40,946 nt of DNA from Deltaproteobacteria bacterium (GTDB lineage: Bacteria; Desulfobacterota; Desulfuromonadia; Geobacterales; Geobacteraceae). Of the stretch, positions 16,385 through 24,711 are shown in pieces. The stretch is from contig SBEG01000032.1 of the NCBI GenBank assembly GCA_009668975.1, positions 1 to 40,946 of the forward strand, in the 5' to 3' direction. The translations under genes and the position numbers were made by a program. The notes beneath the pieces are model-generated. The model searched no databases. It saw nothing but the letters and a program-made list of their open reading frames with translations, and was not told the DNA's origin. The number at the start of each line of letters is the position of its first letter. Within the stretch, counting starts at the first letter, position 1.

Positions 16385-16602
16385 GACCATGATTTGTGGC
16401 GAGGTCGATAAGAACGCTTTGCGTGGTAGTCATGATCCGGGGAATGGCTGGAGGAATGTCTGCGTCGAGACGAAAAAAGCAGGCCCAGTATCCAGCCTAA
16501 AATACCGGAAGGTGCTCGGTGTGACCTTTTATAATAATCACTGCCGTAGTTGTGCCGTGCGTAATGTCGTTTGCCGGATGAATTTGAAAAGAATTTACTC
16601 AT
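16381..16602 (-). CDS. Small basic Ser/His/Arg-rich protein coupled to the kinase
   Basis: A 73-residue product starting MSKFFSNSSGKRHYARHNYG, with a short hydrophobic run (GILGWILGLLF) in the middle and a tail rich in Arg, His and Ser. AAGGAGAG lies 6 nt before the ATG at 16602, a better start than the upstream one at 16644. It overlaps the kinase by 4 nt. I do not recognise the family. Many Ser and Tyr residues and the coupling suggest a kinase substrate or membrane tether, but this is inference. Confidence 0.65.
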   Translation of the reverse strand: MSKFFSNSSGKRHYARHNYGSDYYKRSHRAPSGILGWILGLLFSSRRRHSSSHSPDHDYHAKRSYRPRHKSWS

Positions 16603-16665
16603 GGTTACTCTCCTTTGCGTATGCAATTGACTTCCTATTGTCATATTTCAGACAACCCTATACAT

Positions 16666-17055
16666 TTACCCGAAAACCCTCTGAAAGATGTGGTAGTACT
16701 CATAGACCATCACCAGCAGCCAGACCAGAATGGCAACGCCGGTTGCCGCGGCTGAAATATCCTTGATAACCCCGATTTTTTCATTCTCCTCCGTAACCAG
16801 AAAATCGCAGATCGCCTCTATGGAACTATTGAAAAGCTCCGACGCCAGCATCAGACCCGTTACAATCAGAATGGCCATCAAATCTATCCACTGTTCAAAA
16901 TAACAACTTATTCCAATCGTGAAGAGGGAGATAACCACCTTGTACGCCACGCTGGCGTCGTTCAGTACGCTGAACCTCAGGCCGTTCAGGATAATTCGCA
17001 TCTTGCGGACAGGACGATAACCCGGCTCACCCGTACCCAGGAATTTGTTTCGCAT
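16666..17055 (-). CDS. dgkA: Diacylglycerol kinase
   Basis: Integral membrane enzyme that phosphorylates diacylglycerol to phosphatidic acid for phospholipid recycling. The 129-residue product has three helices and the family signature around ASELFNSSIEAICDFLVTEE and KIGVIKDISAAATGVAILVW, equivalent to the E-x-x-N-T-A-I-E and K-D-x-x-S-A-A motifs. It has a slightly longer N terminus than E. coli DgkA. It sits between the kinase pair and the DedA-PAP2-LssY gene, whose phosphatase domain would catalyse the opposite reaction. Confidence 0.92.
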   Translation of the reverse strand: MRNKFLGTGEPGYRPVRKMRIILNGLRFSVLNDASVAYKVVISLFTIGISCYFEQWIDLMAILIVTGLMLASELFNSSIEAICDFLVTEENEKIGVIKDISAAATGVAILVWLLVMVYEYYHIFQRVFG

Positions 17056-17112
17056 CAGGATACTTCCCGTATTTCGTTACGCGTTTAGCGTGTCACGAGA
17101 ATTCATCCGAGG

Positions 17113-19227
17113 TCATTGCAACGTTATAACGCAGATCAAGCCTTCAGTGAAGTAATCCTGTTCTCCGGGCCCTTGCCGGGCAACCGGCTTGACGAATAAT
17201 GCATCGTTATCCGAGACAACCTGATGGGTCGTGTGCAGGTCGTGCGAGAGCCCATCCCTTTCCCTGTCGATATCCGGAACGGTTCTCGGGATTAGCAGCC
17301 ACCTGAATCCATCAGTCCGGGTGACAAGACCAATGTATGCCGAACTGCCGTCCGGCATGGTAAGGCGCGTTTTCCAGAATCTCGCCTCGTGACGCATTCC
17401 GGGCGTACCGGTAAGACTCGGCTTCACAAAGCTTAATTCATTGGCTCGGCCGTTCCAGAAGGCCGGGGCTATGGGTGCTGCGAGGTAGCTCCCACGTTGT
17501 ATTCTGGTTGCGGCAAATCGGGTCACCGAACCAAAACTGATAGGATCAGGAACCAGCCAGCCGGCCTTCCGCATTGAAGCCGTGAGCGAGCCATCGTTAC
17601 CGGCAAGTATCATGACATTCAGCGGCGTTCCCTCATGTGCCGTTATGGACTCGGTATATCTCGGCAATTTCAGCCTTTCAAAACCAACGACGATATTCTC
17701 GACGACTACCGGGACTTCCTGCTTTACGGTGGCTCGCTTGTCGGGATGGTAGCTGGCGCCTGTAAGTAGATAAAACGCCACAGCAATCAAAATAAAGAAT
17801 GCAGACGCCGAACGGAGCACCTGAGGTTTGAAGGATGGACGTAAATGCGGCGGCCACCGATCAGTCGACAACCCGGTAAGACAGATGCCGATTATGAGCC
17901 AAAGCATTCCCAGCAGATACCCTCCGATGACGTCGCTGAGGAAGTGGACGCCGAGGTACAGCCTGCTGAAACCGATAGCAGCGATCAGCATAATTGCTAC
18001 AAAGCAAAAGTTCAGCCTGTTACGCCACGCTCCGATATGCCGCAACAGGACGTAGGTGATAAATCCAAAGAACGCTACGGAAATGACAGCGTGTCCGCTG
18101 GGAAACGAATAGAATGTCTCGTCGTAGACGCCGATTTCAGGCGGACGCTGGCGGTGAAGAATTATTTTGCCCAGCGCGGTAGTCAGGTAGCTTCCACCAA
18201 GACAGACCCAAAAAGGGAGGATATAGCCCGTCCTGTTCCACATCCAGAACATCACGGTAGCGATGGCGGCAAGCCCCAGCACTATTTTTGCTTTACCGAG
18301 CAGAGTGATCCAGAGAAAGCTTTTCACCAGGCTTTCTGAACGGCAGACGTACAGGAGATCCGCAAAACGGGTGTCTATGGCTGCAATGCTTTCCCTGTTT
18401 ACAACATCTTCGACCACTCCCACGAAAGCCAGAAAAACATATAGAAAGACTATTCCCAGAAGTGTGAGCGGCAAGCCGGAAAATTTTCCGGGATCGAGGC
18501 GGCTTCTGTATAAGTCGAGAAACCGTGGATGCTTATCGAATACGTTCCGGAGCAACTGAATCCCCGAGACTCTATGCAACAGAAATCGTAACCCGCTCCC
18601 GACGCATGCCGTAATCTGCTTTCCCTTGGTCAGGATGAATCTCTCCAACAGGTAGGTAATTATCAGGAACACTACTATGGCCGCCAGAAGGAACCCGACC
18701 CTGCCGCCCCATATCTCCACCATGTTCCAGACATTGCCGAAAAGATAGCCGACGAGCAGGTGCGAGCCTGCCCAGAGGACAGCGCTCAGGCAGTTCCAGA
18801 GGTAGAACTGCCGCACGTCCATCCTGGAAATGCCGGCAACAAAGGGTATGACTGCCCGAAGAGGACCGAGGAACCTTCCCAGGAACACGCTCTTGCCGCC
18901 GTGCTTCCGGAAAAACGCTTCACCCCTTTCCAGGTAGCTCGCCCGGAAAATCCTGCCGCCCTCCGTAAACAGTACCTTTCCCCTCTTGCCAAGACTGTAG
19001 CTGATTCCGTCTCCCAGGATGGCGCCTGCCGTGGCAAACCAGATAAGAGCGGAAAGATCCCAGTAACCCCGGGCAGAAAGGGCGCCCATGAGAACGACGA
19101 GGGTGGCTCCCGGAACCGCGAGGCCCACGAATGCCATCGATTCGAGCAAGGAAACCAGAAGCAGTACCCAGTATCCGAGCATTCGGAAGTGCTCGATTTT
19201 GGGGAGGAGAAAAGCAATCAGGTCCAT
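17113..19227 (-). CDS. DedA-PAP2-LssY three-domain membrane protein
   Basis: A 704-residue fusion. Residues about 1-205 are a DedA/VTT domain (ESMAFVGLAVPGATLVVLMG, then GRFLGPLRAVIPFVAGISRM). Residues about 265-460 are a PAP2 phosphatase with all three motifs: KIILHRQRPP, FPSGHAVISVAFF and SRLYLGVHFLSDVIGG. Residues about 510-704 match the LssY C-terminal domain. PAP2 enzymes dephosphorylate lipid phosphates such as undecaprenyl pyrophosphate or phosphatidic acid, and DedA proteins are implicated in lipid scrambling, so a role in lipid-carrier recycling is likely. It lies 57 nt upstream of dgkA on the same strand. Confidence 0.88.
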   Translation of the reverse strand: MDLIAFLLPKIEHFRMLGYWVLLLVSLLESMAFVGLAVPGATLVVLMGALSARGYWDLSALIWFATAGAILGDGISYSLGKRGKVLFTEGGRIFRASYLERGEAFFRKHGGKSVFLGRFLGPLRAVIPFVAGISRMDVRQFYLWNCLSAVLWAGSHLLVGYLFGNVWNMVEIWGGRVGFLLAAIVVFLIITYLLERFILTKGKQITACVGSGLRFLLHRVSGIQLLRNVFDKHPRFLDLYRSRLDPGKFSGLPLTLLGIVFLYVFLAFVGVVEDVVNRESIAAIDTRFADLLYVCRSESLVKSFLWITLLGKAKIVLGLAAIATVMFWMWNRTGYILPFWVCLGGSYLTTALGKIILHRQRPPEIGVYDETFYSFPSGHAVISVAFFGFITYVLLRHIGAWRNRLNFCFVAIMLIAAIGFSRLYLGVHFLSDVIGGYLLGMLWLIIGICLTGLSTDRWPPHLRPSFKPQVLRSASAFFILIAVAFYLLTGASYHPDKRATVKQEVPVVVENIVVGFERLKLPRYTESITAHEGTPLNVMILAGNDGSLTASMRKAGWLVPDPISFGSVTRFAATRIQRGSYLAAPIAPAFWNGRANELSFVKPSLTGTPGMRHEARFWKTRLTMPDGSSAYIGLVTRTDGFRWLLIPRTVPDIDRERDGLSHDLHTTHQVVSDNDALFVKPVARQGPGEQDYFTEGLICVITLQ

Positions 19228-19644
19228 ATTCGTAACGTACCCTTCACTCTCCGGCTTCCATATGCATTTTTGGCTACTTTATCGACCATATTTCTCACTC
19301 GAAATTTGCCGCCTTCCACATGATTAACAGTAACCAGAGGATAATTGGAATGAACACCAATGCTCTCATCAATAATCACTCCAGATAAGGTTACGTATCG
19401 CTATCTCGCTTCTGCTAACGGCAAGTACTTTTTTGAATTTCCTTTTTTGCATCTGTCACTCCCTGGAAATGAACTGCTTTCAGCGCCTTTCCATGTAGGT
19501 CCTTTACCCTGACTCACCTTCCCCCGACGCGAAGCAGCAGCTTGTGTCCCTATGCACTTATTGGAAAAGGCTTGGTTGTCTCATAGCTCCGCTTCTTTCA
19601 GGAAAAATTTCAACGAGCCAACCTCAAATTTTCTTGAAATAACC
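19228..19644. other. Intergenic stretch with no gene found
   Basis: Should contain the promoter of the DedA-PAP2-LssY gene. No coding frame with a believable start and ribosome site was found on either strand. Confidence 0.4.
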
Positions 19645-19710
19645 TCGAAAACCGCCGCGAGCCATTACGTGGCCGGGGAGGGAGCCCGCGCCGGCTGCGG
19701 CGGTTTTCGA
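19645..19710. repeat. REP-like long hairpin
   Basis: Perfect 14-bp arms TCGAAAACCGCCGC (19645-19658) and GCGGCGGTTTTCGA (19697-19710), extended by GAGCC/GGCT with one bulged base. The loop of about 30 nt is G+C-rich. It lies downstream of the zinc-ribbon gene. Too large and too A/T-poor after the stem for a simple terminator; resembles an intergenic palindromic repeat unit. Confidence 0.5.
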
Positions 19711-19791
19711 AGGTGCAGAGACGGTGGACGCTTGCCCGCCCTCTCATTATCGTTTACAGCTTGTTCCAACCGAATGCTCTTACCATAATCG

Positions 19792-19968
19792 TCACTCCTC
19801 CAATTCTATCCAGTATCCGCATATGAAGCAGGAGAAGCCTTTAGGAGACAATCTATTCTGCGTCACTATTGCGTATCGATACAGACCTCTGGTTGTCCTG
19901 CATTTCGGGCAGGGCATAATTCTTTCTTTTGCGGTCTTTTTTCCGCTGTGGGCTTTTGGTCGCGTCAT
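19792..19968 (-). CDS. 58-residue zinc-ribbon protein
   Basis: From ATG 19968 the product starts MTRPKAHSGKKTAKERIM and continues PCPKCRTTRGLYRYAIVT, then ends with SCFICGYWIELEE. CPKC and CFIC, 28 residues apart, form a four-Cys zinc ribbon, the shape of small nucleic-acid or protein-docking modules. An internal ATG would give 41 residues starting at the first CxxC. The ribosome site is weak. GGAGGAG overlapping its stop precedes a further 10-codon frame (MVRAFGWNKL). I do not recognise the family. Confidence 0.6.
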   Translation of the reverse strand: MTRPKAHSGKKTAKERIMPCPKCRTTRGLYRYAIVTQNRLSPKGFSCFICGYWIELEE

Positions 19969-20101
19969 ATGCCTGGAATTAACGTATTGGGTTTAGAATT
20001 TCATAATTGAGTTGTGAGTTCATAAAGCTTTTCGAGATAAACCGTCCATGTGGGTTCCCGTTTCGGTGACATCGGTTGACCACGGGACGCACACTCGCTG
20101 C

Positions 20102-20326
20102 TCAGGAATCGAGGCAGAGCCGTCGTCGCTTCGCAATCCACTGGGCGATTGCCTCACGCAGGATTTCCGGGTAACTCTTCGAACTCGATTTAGCGATTCT
20201 TTCCAGACTTTGCCTTTCATCATCGCTGAGTCTCAGGCTGACCAGGTTCTTCTGAGAAGAGTCGGAATGTTTCTTTTTCTGCTTCTTGTCAGGCTCTTTG
20301 TTGAATTGTCTTTTATTGTTCGGCAT
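20102..20326 (-). CDS. Ribbon-helix-helix (CopG-like) DNA-binding protein
   Basis: A 74-residue protein: a Lys/Gln-rich N-terminal tail, then NLVSLRLSDDERQSLERIAK and SYPEILREAIAQWIAKRRR, the strand-helix-helix pattern of ribbon-helix-helix repressors. AAGGAGATAAAACC lies just before the ATG. It starts 17 nt after the terC stop, so it is probably the last gene of the terC transcript. No toxin is adjacent, so it is likely a regulator rather than an antitoxin. Confidence 0.7.
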   Translation of the reverse strand: MPNNKRQFNKEPDKKQKKKHSDSSQKNLVSLRLSDDERQSLERIAKSSSKSYPEILREAIAQWIAKRRRLCLDS

Positions 20327-20342
20327 TGGTTTTATCTCCTTT

Positions 20343-21269
20343 TCACACGTTTTCCAGCACGACTGGGCGTGCCTTTCTACCGATGGTCACCGAAGCGAGG
20401 ATTGATATGACCAGGGTTGCAGTGATAACCGACAGGGACAAGGGGGGCGGCACATGAAAACCGCTTACCACGGCCAGCATCTTGACGCCGACAAAGGCCA
20501 GAATGAACGAGATGCCGTACTTCAGGTAGACGAACATCCCCATGACATTGGCCAGGAGAAAGTAGAGCGCCCGAAGCCCCATGATGGCAAAGACATTGGA
20601 GGTGAAGACAATGAACGGGTCCAGAGTGACGGCAAAGATGGCCGGGATGGAGTCGAGGGCGAACACCACGTCGCTGGCCTCCACCATGAGGAGCGTCACC
20701 AGCAGGGGGCTCGCCAGCCAAATCCCTCTGCGGCGGGTGATAAACCAGTCACCGCGGACTTTTTTGGTAACAGGCAGGAATTTACCAGCCAGCCTGACGA
20801 TCAGGTTCTTCTCCGGGTCGATCTTGCCTTCGCCGCTGCAGGCCATTTTGACAGCGGTAACGATCAGCAGGCCGCCGAAGACGTAAAAGAGCCAGTGAAA
20901 CCTTTCCAACAGCTCGATTCCGGCAACGATGAAGATGCCGCGCATGACCAGCGCGCCGATGATCCCCCATTTCAGGATGCGCGCCTGATGGTGGTCGCGG
21001 ATGCCGAAGTAGGAGAAGATCATGATGAACACGAACAGGTTGTCCACCGACAAGGCCTTTTCAATTACATAACCGGTGAAAAACTCCACCGCTTTGCCGC
21101 TCCCCATCGTGTACCAGATACCGGCATTGAAGGCCAGGGCAAGCCCTACCCAGACGATGCTCCAGCCAAGCGCCTCCTTGAACGAGACGGTGTGGCTCTT
21201 CCGGTTAAGCCCCAGGTCAATCACCAACATAATCGCCAGCAGCACGGAAAAGATGATCCACATGAACAC
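20343..21269 (-). CDS. terC: TerC/Alx-family membrane protein
   Basis: Nine-helix inner-membrane protein (308 residues) of the TerC/Alx family, implicated in Mn(II) export and metalation of exported proteins. Seen: acidic helix motifs VIEKALSVDNLFVFIMIF and LLMVEASDVVFALDSIPAIF, and the conserved FTSNVFAIMGLRALYFLLAN. I start at GTG 21269, which overlaps the stop of the 39-codon purE remnant by one base (TAGTG), with AGGAG 7 nt upstream. Alx homologues are classic targets of the yybP-ykoY Mn riboswitch; here the switch lies upstream of htpX about 3.5 kb earlier in the same direction. Confidence 0.92.
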   Translation of the reverse strand: MFMWIIFSVLLAIMLVIDLGLNRKSHTVSFKEALGWSIVWVGLALAFNAGIWYTMGSGKAVEFFTGYVIEKALSVDNLFVFIMIFSYFGIRDHHQARILKWGIIGALVMRGIFIVAGIELLERFHWLFYVFGGLLIVTAVKMACSGEGKIDPEKNLIVRLAGKFLPVTKKVRGDWFITRRRGIWLASPLLVTLLMVEASDVVFALDSIPAIFAVTLDPFIVFTSNVFAIMGLRALYFLLANVMGMFVYLKYGISFILAFVGVKMLAVVSGFHVPPPLSLSVITATLVISILASVTIGRKARPVVLENV

Positions 21270-21388
21270 TAGCGGTCTCCTATTAAGCCGGCCAGGGGTG
21301 TGACCATGACAACCGCTTCAGCCGCCTTTTTCATTCCCGACAGGCCGCTATCACTTCCCATCAGAATTCCAACCAGGGTTCTTTCCAT
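21269..21388 (-). pseudogene. 39-codon purE remnant in the lspA-terC gap
   Basis: The frame begins MERTLVGILMGSDSGLSGMK and continues KAAEAVVMVTPLAGLIGDR. The first 25 residues match the N-terminal strand and phosphate-binding loop of PurE (VGIxMGSDSxLxxMKxAAE). The remainder resembles PurE's TPLPVIGVP stretch, as if about 60 codons between were deleted. It retains a strong AAGGAG site 7 nt before the ATG, and its stop overlaps the terC start, so it may survive as a translated leader. PurE activity is impossible at this length. Confidence 0.6.
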
Positions 21389-21412
21389 AAAGTTTTCTCC
21401 TTGTCGTACATT

Positions 21413-21913
21413 TCAAGCAGCATGACCTGTGGAGGGCCGCTGCTGTTTTTCCATCAAACCGGCTGTCAGATACAGGAATGCGCCGAGACAGATTGCCATG
21501 TCGGCAACGTTGAACGCCGGCCAGTGATGGTTCTTCCAATAGAAGTCGAGAAAATCTATCACTTCGCCGAGACGAATCCGGTCGATCAGGTTGCCGCAGG
21601 CGCCGGCAAAGATACATGACAGGGCAACGACGGATACCTTTTCGGTCCTCTTCGACTTGTACAAGGCGACCAAAATGGCGGCGAGTGCAATCATCGATAC
21701 GCCTATTAGAAAGGGAATGCGGAATCCGCTTTGCGCGAACAGCCCAAAAGCCGCCCCCGGATTGCGCACGTAGGTAATATTGAAAAAGTTGTCGATCACC
21801 GGGACCGATGCATACAGGGGCATACCGTGGTCGATGCAGAGCTTCGTGACTTGGTCAATGATCAGACCGAACCCGGACACTACCGAAAATATCACATAGT
21901 TATGTATGGGCAC
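21413..21913 (-). CDS. lspA: Lipoprotein signal peptidase (signal peptidase II)
   Basis: Inner-membrane aspartyl protease that removes signal peptides from prolipoproteins (166 residues from GTG 21913). Seen: DQVTKLCIDHGMPLYASVPV, YVRNPGAAFGLF, the first catalytic Asp in ACGNLIDRIRLGEVIDFLDF and the second in PAFNVADMAICLG. Four helices. A longer frame extends to 21994, but AGAGG sits 6 nt before GTG 21913 and the extra 27 residues are not LspA-like. Near the Mn operon genes it may be a second, accessory copy in the genome. Confidence 0.9.
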   Translation of the reverse strand: MPIHNYVIFSVVSGFGLIIDQVTKLCIDHGMPLYASVPVIDNFFNITYVRNPGAAFGLFAQSGFRIPFLIGVSMIALAAILVALYKSKRTEKVSVVALSCIFAGACGNLIDRIRLGEVIDFLDFYWKNHHWPAFNVADMAICLGAFLYLTAGLMEKQQRPSTGHAA

Positions 21914-22087
21914 TGTGACCTCTTGTGTCTCCACTTTGGCTGACAACACGGCTGCCTGAGCAACTCTGCGCCTGTATGATAGTCGCCTCTGCAAGCAGTA
22001 TATGTCGCTGCTGCTCCGCAGGACGCTTACCGAGTAGCAACTGGAGAGATGTAAAGTGTATTACTGTTAATTCAGTTGGAGAAGAGA

Positions 22088-22444
22088 CTAGTTTTCTGGC
22101 GGGACAAAGATGGCGAGATAGACCTCAGGAATGTGTCTATCGGTATTTGGATGGAAAAACGGCCTTCCGGCAAAATTTGCTTTCACTGCACATGAAATCG
22201 GAGTTTCTCCCGCGTCAGGACAGCATTCAGTGCCATCACAGCAGCCATCGACAGGAGTGTCTGGAGAATGTACCGGTTGGCTCTCCCGTTCCTCTGCGGA
22301 GTGGTCCATTGACAACAGGTTACAGGCGCACTCGTCCTTCGACGCCCATGATGTCGTCTCATGGGCAAATGAGTTGAATGGCGCTATCAGCACCACAACG
22401 AGAAGGAAGATGGCCTTTATAAGGTTTCTAAAAGAAATGACCAT
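22088..22444 (-). CDS. Cys-rich small exported protein
   Basis: A 118-residue product with a Sec signal peptide (LIKAIFLLVVVLIAPFNSFA), then a short Cys-rich middle (KDECACNLLSMDHSAEE, CCDGTECCPDAGE, SCAVKANF) and a C-terminal HIPEVYLAIFVPPEN. Similar small proteins occur beside heavy-metal efflux genes in Geobacter-type genomes, as I recall. The paired Cys and His suggest periplasmic metal binding. It starts 13 nt after the GDT1 gene, so it is in the same transcript. Confidence 0.65.
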   Translation of the reverse strand: MVISFRNLIKAIFLLVVVLIAPFNSFAHETTSWASKDECACNLLSMDHSAEERESQPVHSPDTPVDGCCDGTECCPDAGETPISCAVKANFAGRPFFHPNTDRHIPEVYLAIFVPPEN

Positions 22445-22457
22445 ATTATATTACCTG

Positions 22458-23126
22458 TCAGGAACCCGGCTCCGGAGAAGGAGCTTCCTGAGTTGTTCTG
22501 GCGAGAAGGTACCCTGCCACCGCCAATAACGCGAGACTTACCACCTCGACCATGGGAGTCAGAATCCGTTCGGGGATATTCTGATGGATGCCGTAGATCC
22601 CGAAACCGATGAAAACGAGCGCCGCGCCCCACTTTACCGCCCGTTCCGGGATATGTTTACCCATGACGATGCCGATGACGATGCCGATGGCATCGGCGAC
22701 CAGCATGCCGATATTGGTGCCGAACCAGACTTCTATCGGCGACTGGTACTTGGCAGCCAGGGCAACTGTGGCCAGTTGGGTCTTGTCTCCCATCTCGGCA
22801 ACAAAAAAGGCAATGGCAACCGTCCAGAATGGCGAGAATGAAAAGCGTTTATCCTCACCTTCCAGTTGGTCACCCCGGATAGTCCAGAGCCCGAAAAGCA
22901 CAAACGAAACAGCCGCAGCTATCTGGATGGTGGAGAGCGGCACGAAGGCGGTCAGGTAGTTCCCCACCGCAACCGCAAGCAGGTGATTGAGGGCAGTGGC
23001 GACAAACACGCCCCAGAGGACCGTGGTTGCCTTATAACGCGTGGCGAAAGCCATGGCGAGCAGCTGGGTCTTGTCGCCCATTTCGGCCAGAATTACGAAT
23101 ATCAGTGATGCCCAGAACGCTGTCAT
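22458..23126 (-). CDS. GDT1/UPF0016-family manganese exporter
   Basis: Inner-membrane cation/proton antiporter (222 residues) of the TMEM165/GDT1/MneA family, whose bacterial members export Mn(II). The two duplicated signature motifs are present, each with Glu-x-Gly-Asp-Lys-Thr: VILAEMGDKTQLLAMAFA near residue 12 and FFVAEMGDKTQLATVALA near 110. Six helices. AGGAG lies 8-9 nt before ATG 23126, inside the last codons of dedA, so the two are coupled. Members are often controlled by the Mn riboswitch; one lies at the head of this gene string. Confidence 0.92.
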   Translation of the reverse strand: MTAFWASLIFVILAEMGDKTQLLAMAFATRYKATTVLWGVFVATALNHLLAVAVGNYLTAFVPLSTIQIAAAVSFVLFGLWTIRGDQLEGEDKRFSFSPFWTVAIAFFVAEMGDKTQLATVALAAKYQSPIEVWFGTNIGMLVADAIGIVIGIVMGKHIPERAVKWGAALVFIGFGIYGIHQNIPERILTPMVEVVSLALLAVAGYLLARTTQEAPSPEPGS

Positions 23127-23129
23127 GCC

Positions 23130-23771
23130 CTATTCTCCTGAAGAAGTGATGTCTGCTGGAACCGCGGTGGTCTTTGCCGTGCGCCGTTGAATCATGATGT
23201 ATACCGTCAGAAGCAGAAAGCACCCGGCAGCTGCCCAAACTACTGCCTGCTTTGAGTACGCCATGATCAACTCTTGATTACGGCCGATTTCGTAGCCGAT
23301 CCAGGTCAGGATCGAGCACCAGATGAACGCTCCCAACAGGGTGTAGGCCGAGAAACGCAGGTGGTTCATACCGGACAGTCCGGCGGGAATTGAAATCAGA
23401 TGCCTCATCACGGGCAGCAGCCTGCCGATAAAGGTGGAGATTTCTCCGTGGCGCAGGAAAAACTTCTCTACCTTCTGGAATTTGGCCGGCGGAATCAGGA
23501 AGTATTTCCCGTACCTGAGTATCAAGGGCCGCCCCAGATAGCGGGCACCGTAATAGTTGGCATAGGCTCCGGCAAGACTCCCGACAGTACCGGCGGCTAT
23601 CGCTATCCAGGGATTCATGAGCCCCTGATGGGCAAGATATCCTGCTGGCGGCATGACCAGTTCGCTCGGCACGGGAACCAGCGAACTCTCCATGGCCATA
23701 AGAAGAAACAGCCCCGGATACCCCATGGAGCCGATTCCGTCAACCAGCATCAGCATCAGATCATGAATCAT
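23130..23771 (-). CDS. dedA: DedA-family membrane protein
   Basis: A 213-residue VTT/DedA protein of the inner membrane, thought to help flip lipids or the undecaprenyl carrier. Seen: AMESSLVPVPSELVMPPAGY near the start and GRLLPVMRHLISIPAGLSGM, the family's conserved re-entrant region. Its stop lies 3 nt from the GDT1 start; it begins 23 nt after htpX. Within this window it is one of two DedA modules, the other being fused to PAP2 at 17113-19227. Confidence 0.9.
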   Translation of the reverse strand: MIHDLMLMLVDGIGSMGYPGLFLLMAMESSLVPVPSELVMPPAGYLAHQGLMNPWIAIAAGTVGSLAGAYANYYGARYLGRPLILRYGKYFLIPPAKFQKVEKFFLRHGEISTFIGRLLPVMRHLISIPAGLSGMNHLRFSAYTLLGAFIWCSILTWIGYEIGRNQELIMAYSKQAVVWAAAGCFLLLTVYIMIQRRTAKTTAVPADITSSGE

Positions 23772-23794
23772 TCTCGTACTCTCCGTTATCAGGA

Positions 23795-24649
23795 TTATCT
23801 TATTTCCATGGCTTCCAGCCGTGCGATTCGCTCCTCCATGGGAGGGTGTGTCGAAAACAGCGACATGAGACCACCGACGGTCAACGGGTTGACGATGAAC
23901 ATGTGGGCCGAGGCCGGTCGCGCCTCGGTCATTGGAAGCATGTGGGAAGCGGCGTGGAGCTTTCTCAGGGCATTGGCCAAGGCGAGCGGATTGCCGCAGA
24001 TCCGGGCGCCGCTCTCGTCGGCAAGGTACTCCCGGGAGCGGGAGACCGCCATCTGGATCAGCATGGCGGCAATGGGGGCAATGATGGCCATGGCCAGGGA
24101 ACCTATCAGGCCGCCGGAACCCTGCTCATCGTCTCTGCGTCCGGCGCCCAGCAGGGCGCCCCACTGGAGCATGTTGCCGATCATGGAGATGGCGCCGGCA
24201 AAGGTGGCGGCAATGGTTCCCACCAGGATATCCCGGTTCTGGACATGGGCCAGTTCGTGAGCCATGACCCCTTCCAGTTCCGCCGGCGAGAGGATGCGCA
24301 GGATTCCCTCTGTCGCCGCGACCGCGGCGTGCTGGGGATTGCGTCCGGTGGCGAAGGCGTTCGAGCTGTCCGAGGGAATGATGTAGACGCGGGGCATGGG
24401 TAGTCCCGCCTTGAGGGCGAGACCCCGAACCATGCCGTAGAAAGCCGGGTGGTCATGCTCGGAGATCTCCCGGGCGCCGTACATTTTCAGGACAATCTTG
24501 TCGGAAAACCAGTAGGAGAAGAAATTCACGGCACAGGCCATGAGGAAGGCGAAGACCATGCCGGTCGTGCCTCCTAGGGCGTTCCCCATGAAAACCATGA
24601 GCACGGTGAGGATGGAAAGAAGGAGGATGGTTTTGATTCTGTTCATCAT
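23795..24649 (-). CDS. htpX: Membrane zinc metalloprotease HtpX
   Basis: Inner-membrane M48 protease (284 residues) that clears damaged membrane proteins. Seen: two N-terminal helices, the zinc motif HELAH in GVMAHELAHVQNRDILVGT, helices 3-4, the third zinc ligand Glu in REYLADESGARI, and THPPMEERIARLEAM at the end. GGAGGTAACC precedes the ATG. It is the first gene after the Mn riboswitch at 24712-24850, so its expression should rise with Mn(II), together with dedA and gdt1. HtpX under Mn control fits protease upkeep when envelope proteins are mismetallated, an inference. Confidence 0.94.
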   Translation of the reverse strand: MMNRIKTILLLSILTVLMVFMGNALGGTTGMVFAFLMACAVNFFSYWFSDKIVLKMYGAREISEHDHPAFYGMVRGLALKAGLPMPRVYIIPSDSSNAFATGRNPQHAAVAATEGILRILSPAELEGVMAHELAHVQNRDILVGTIAATFAGAISMIGNMLQWGALLGAGRRDDEQGSGGLIGSLAMAIIAPIAAMLIQMAVSRSREYLADESGARICGNPLALANALRKLHAASHMLPMTEARPASAHMFIVNPLTVGGLMSLFSTHPPMEERIARLEAMEIR

Positions 24650-24711
24650 GGTTACCTCCGACGGCCTTTATCAGCTCCCTCTATGGGAACCGGATTTCGC
24701 CGGAGGTAAAT

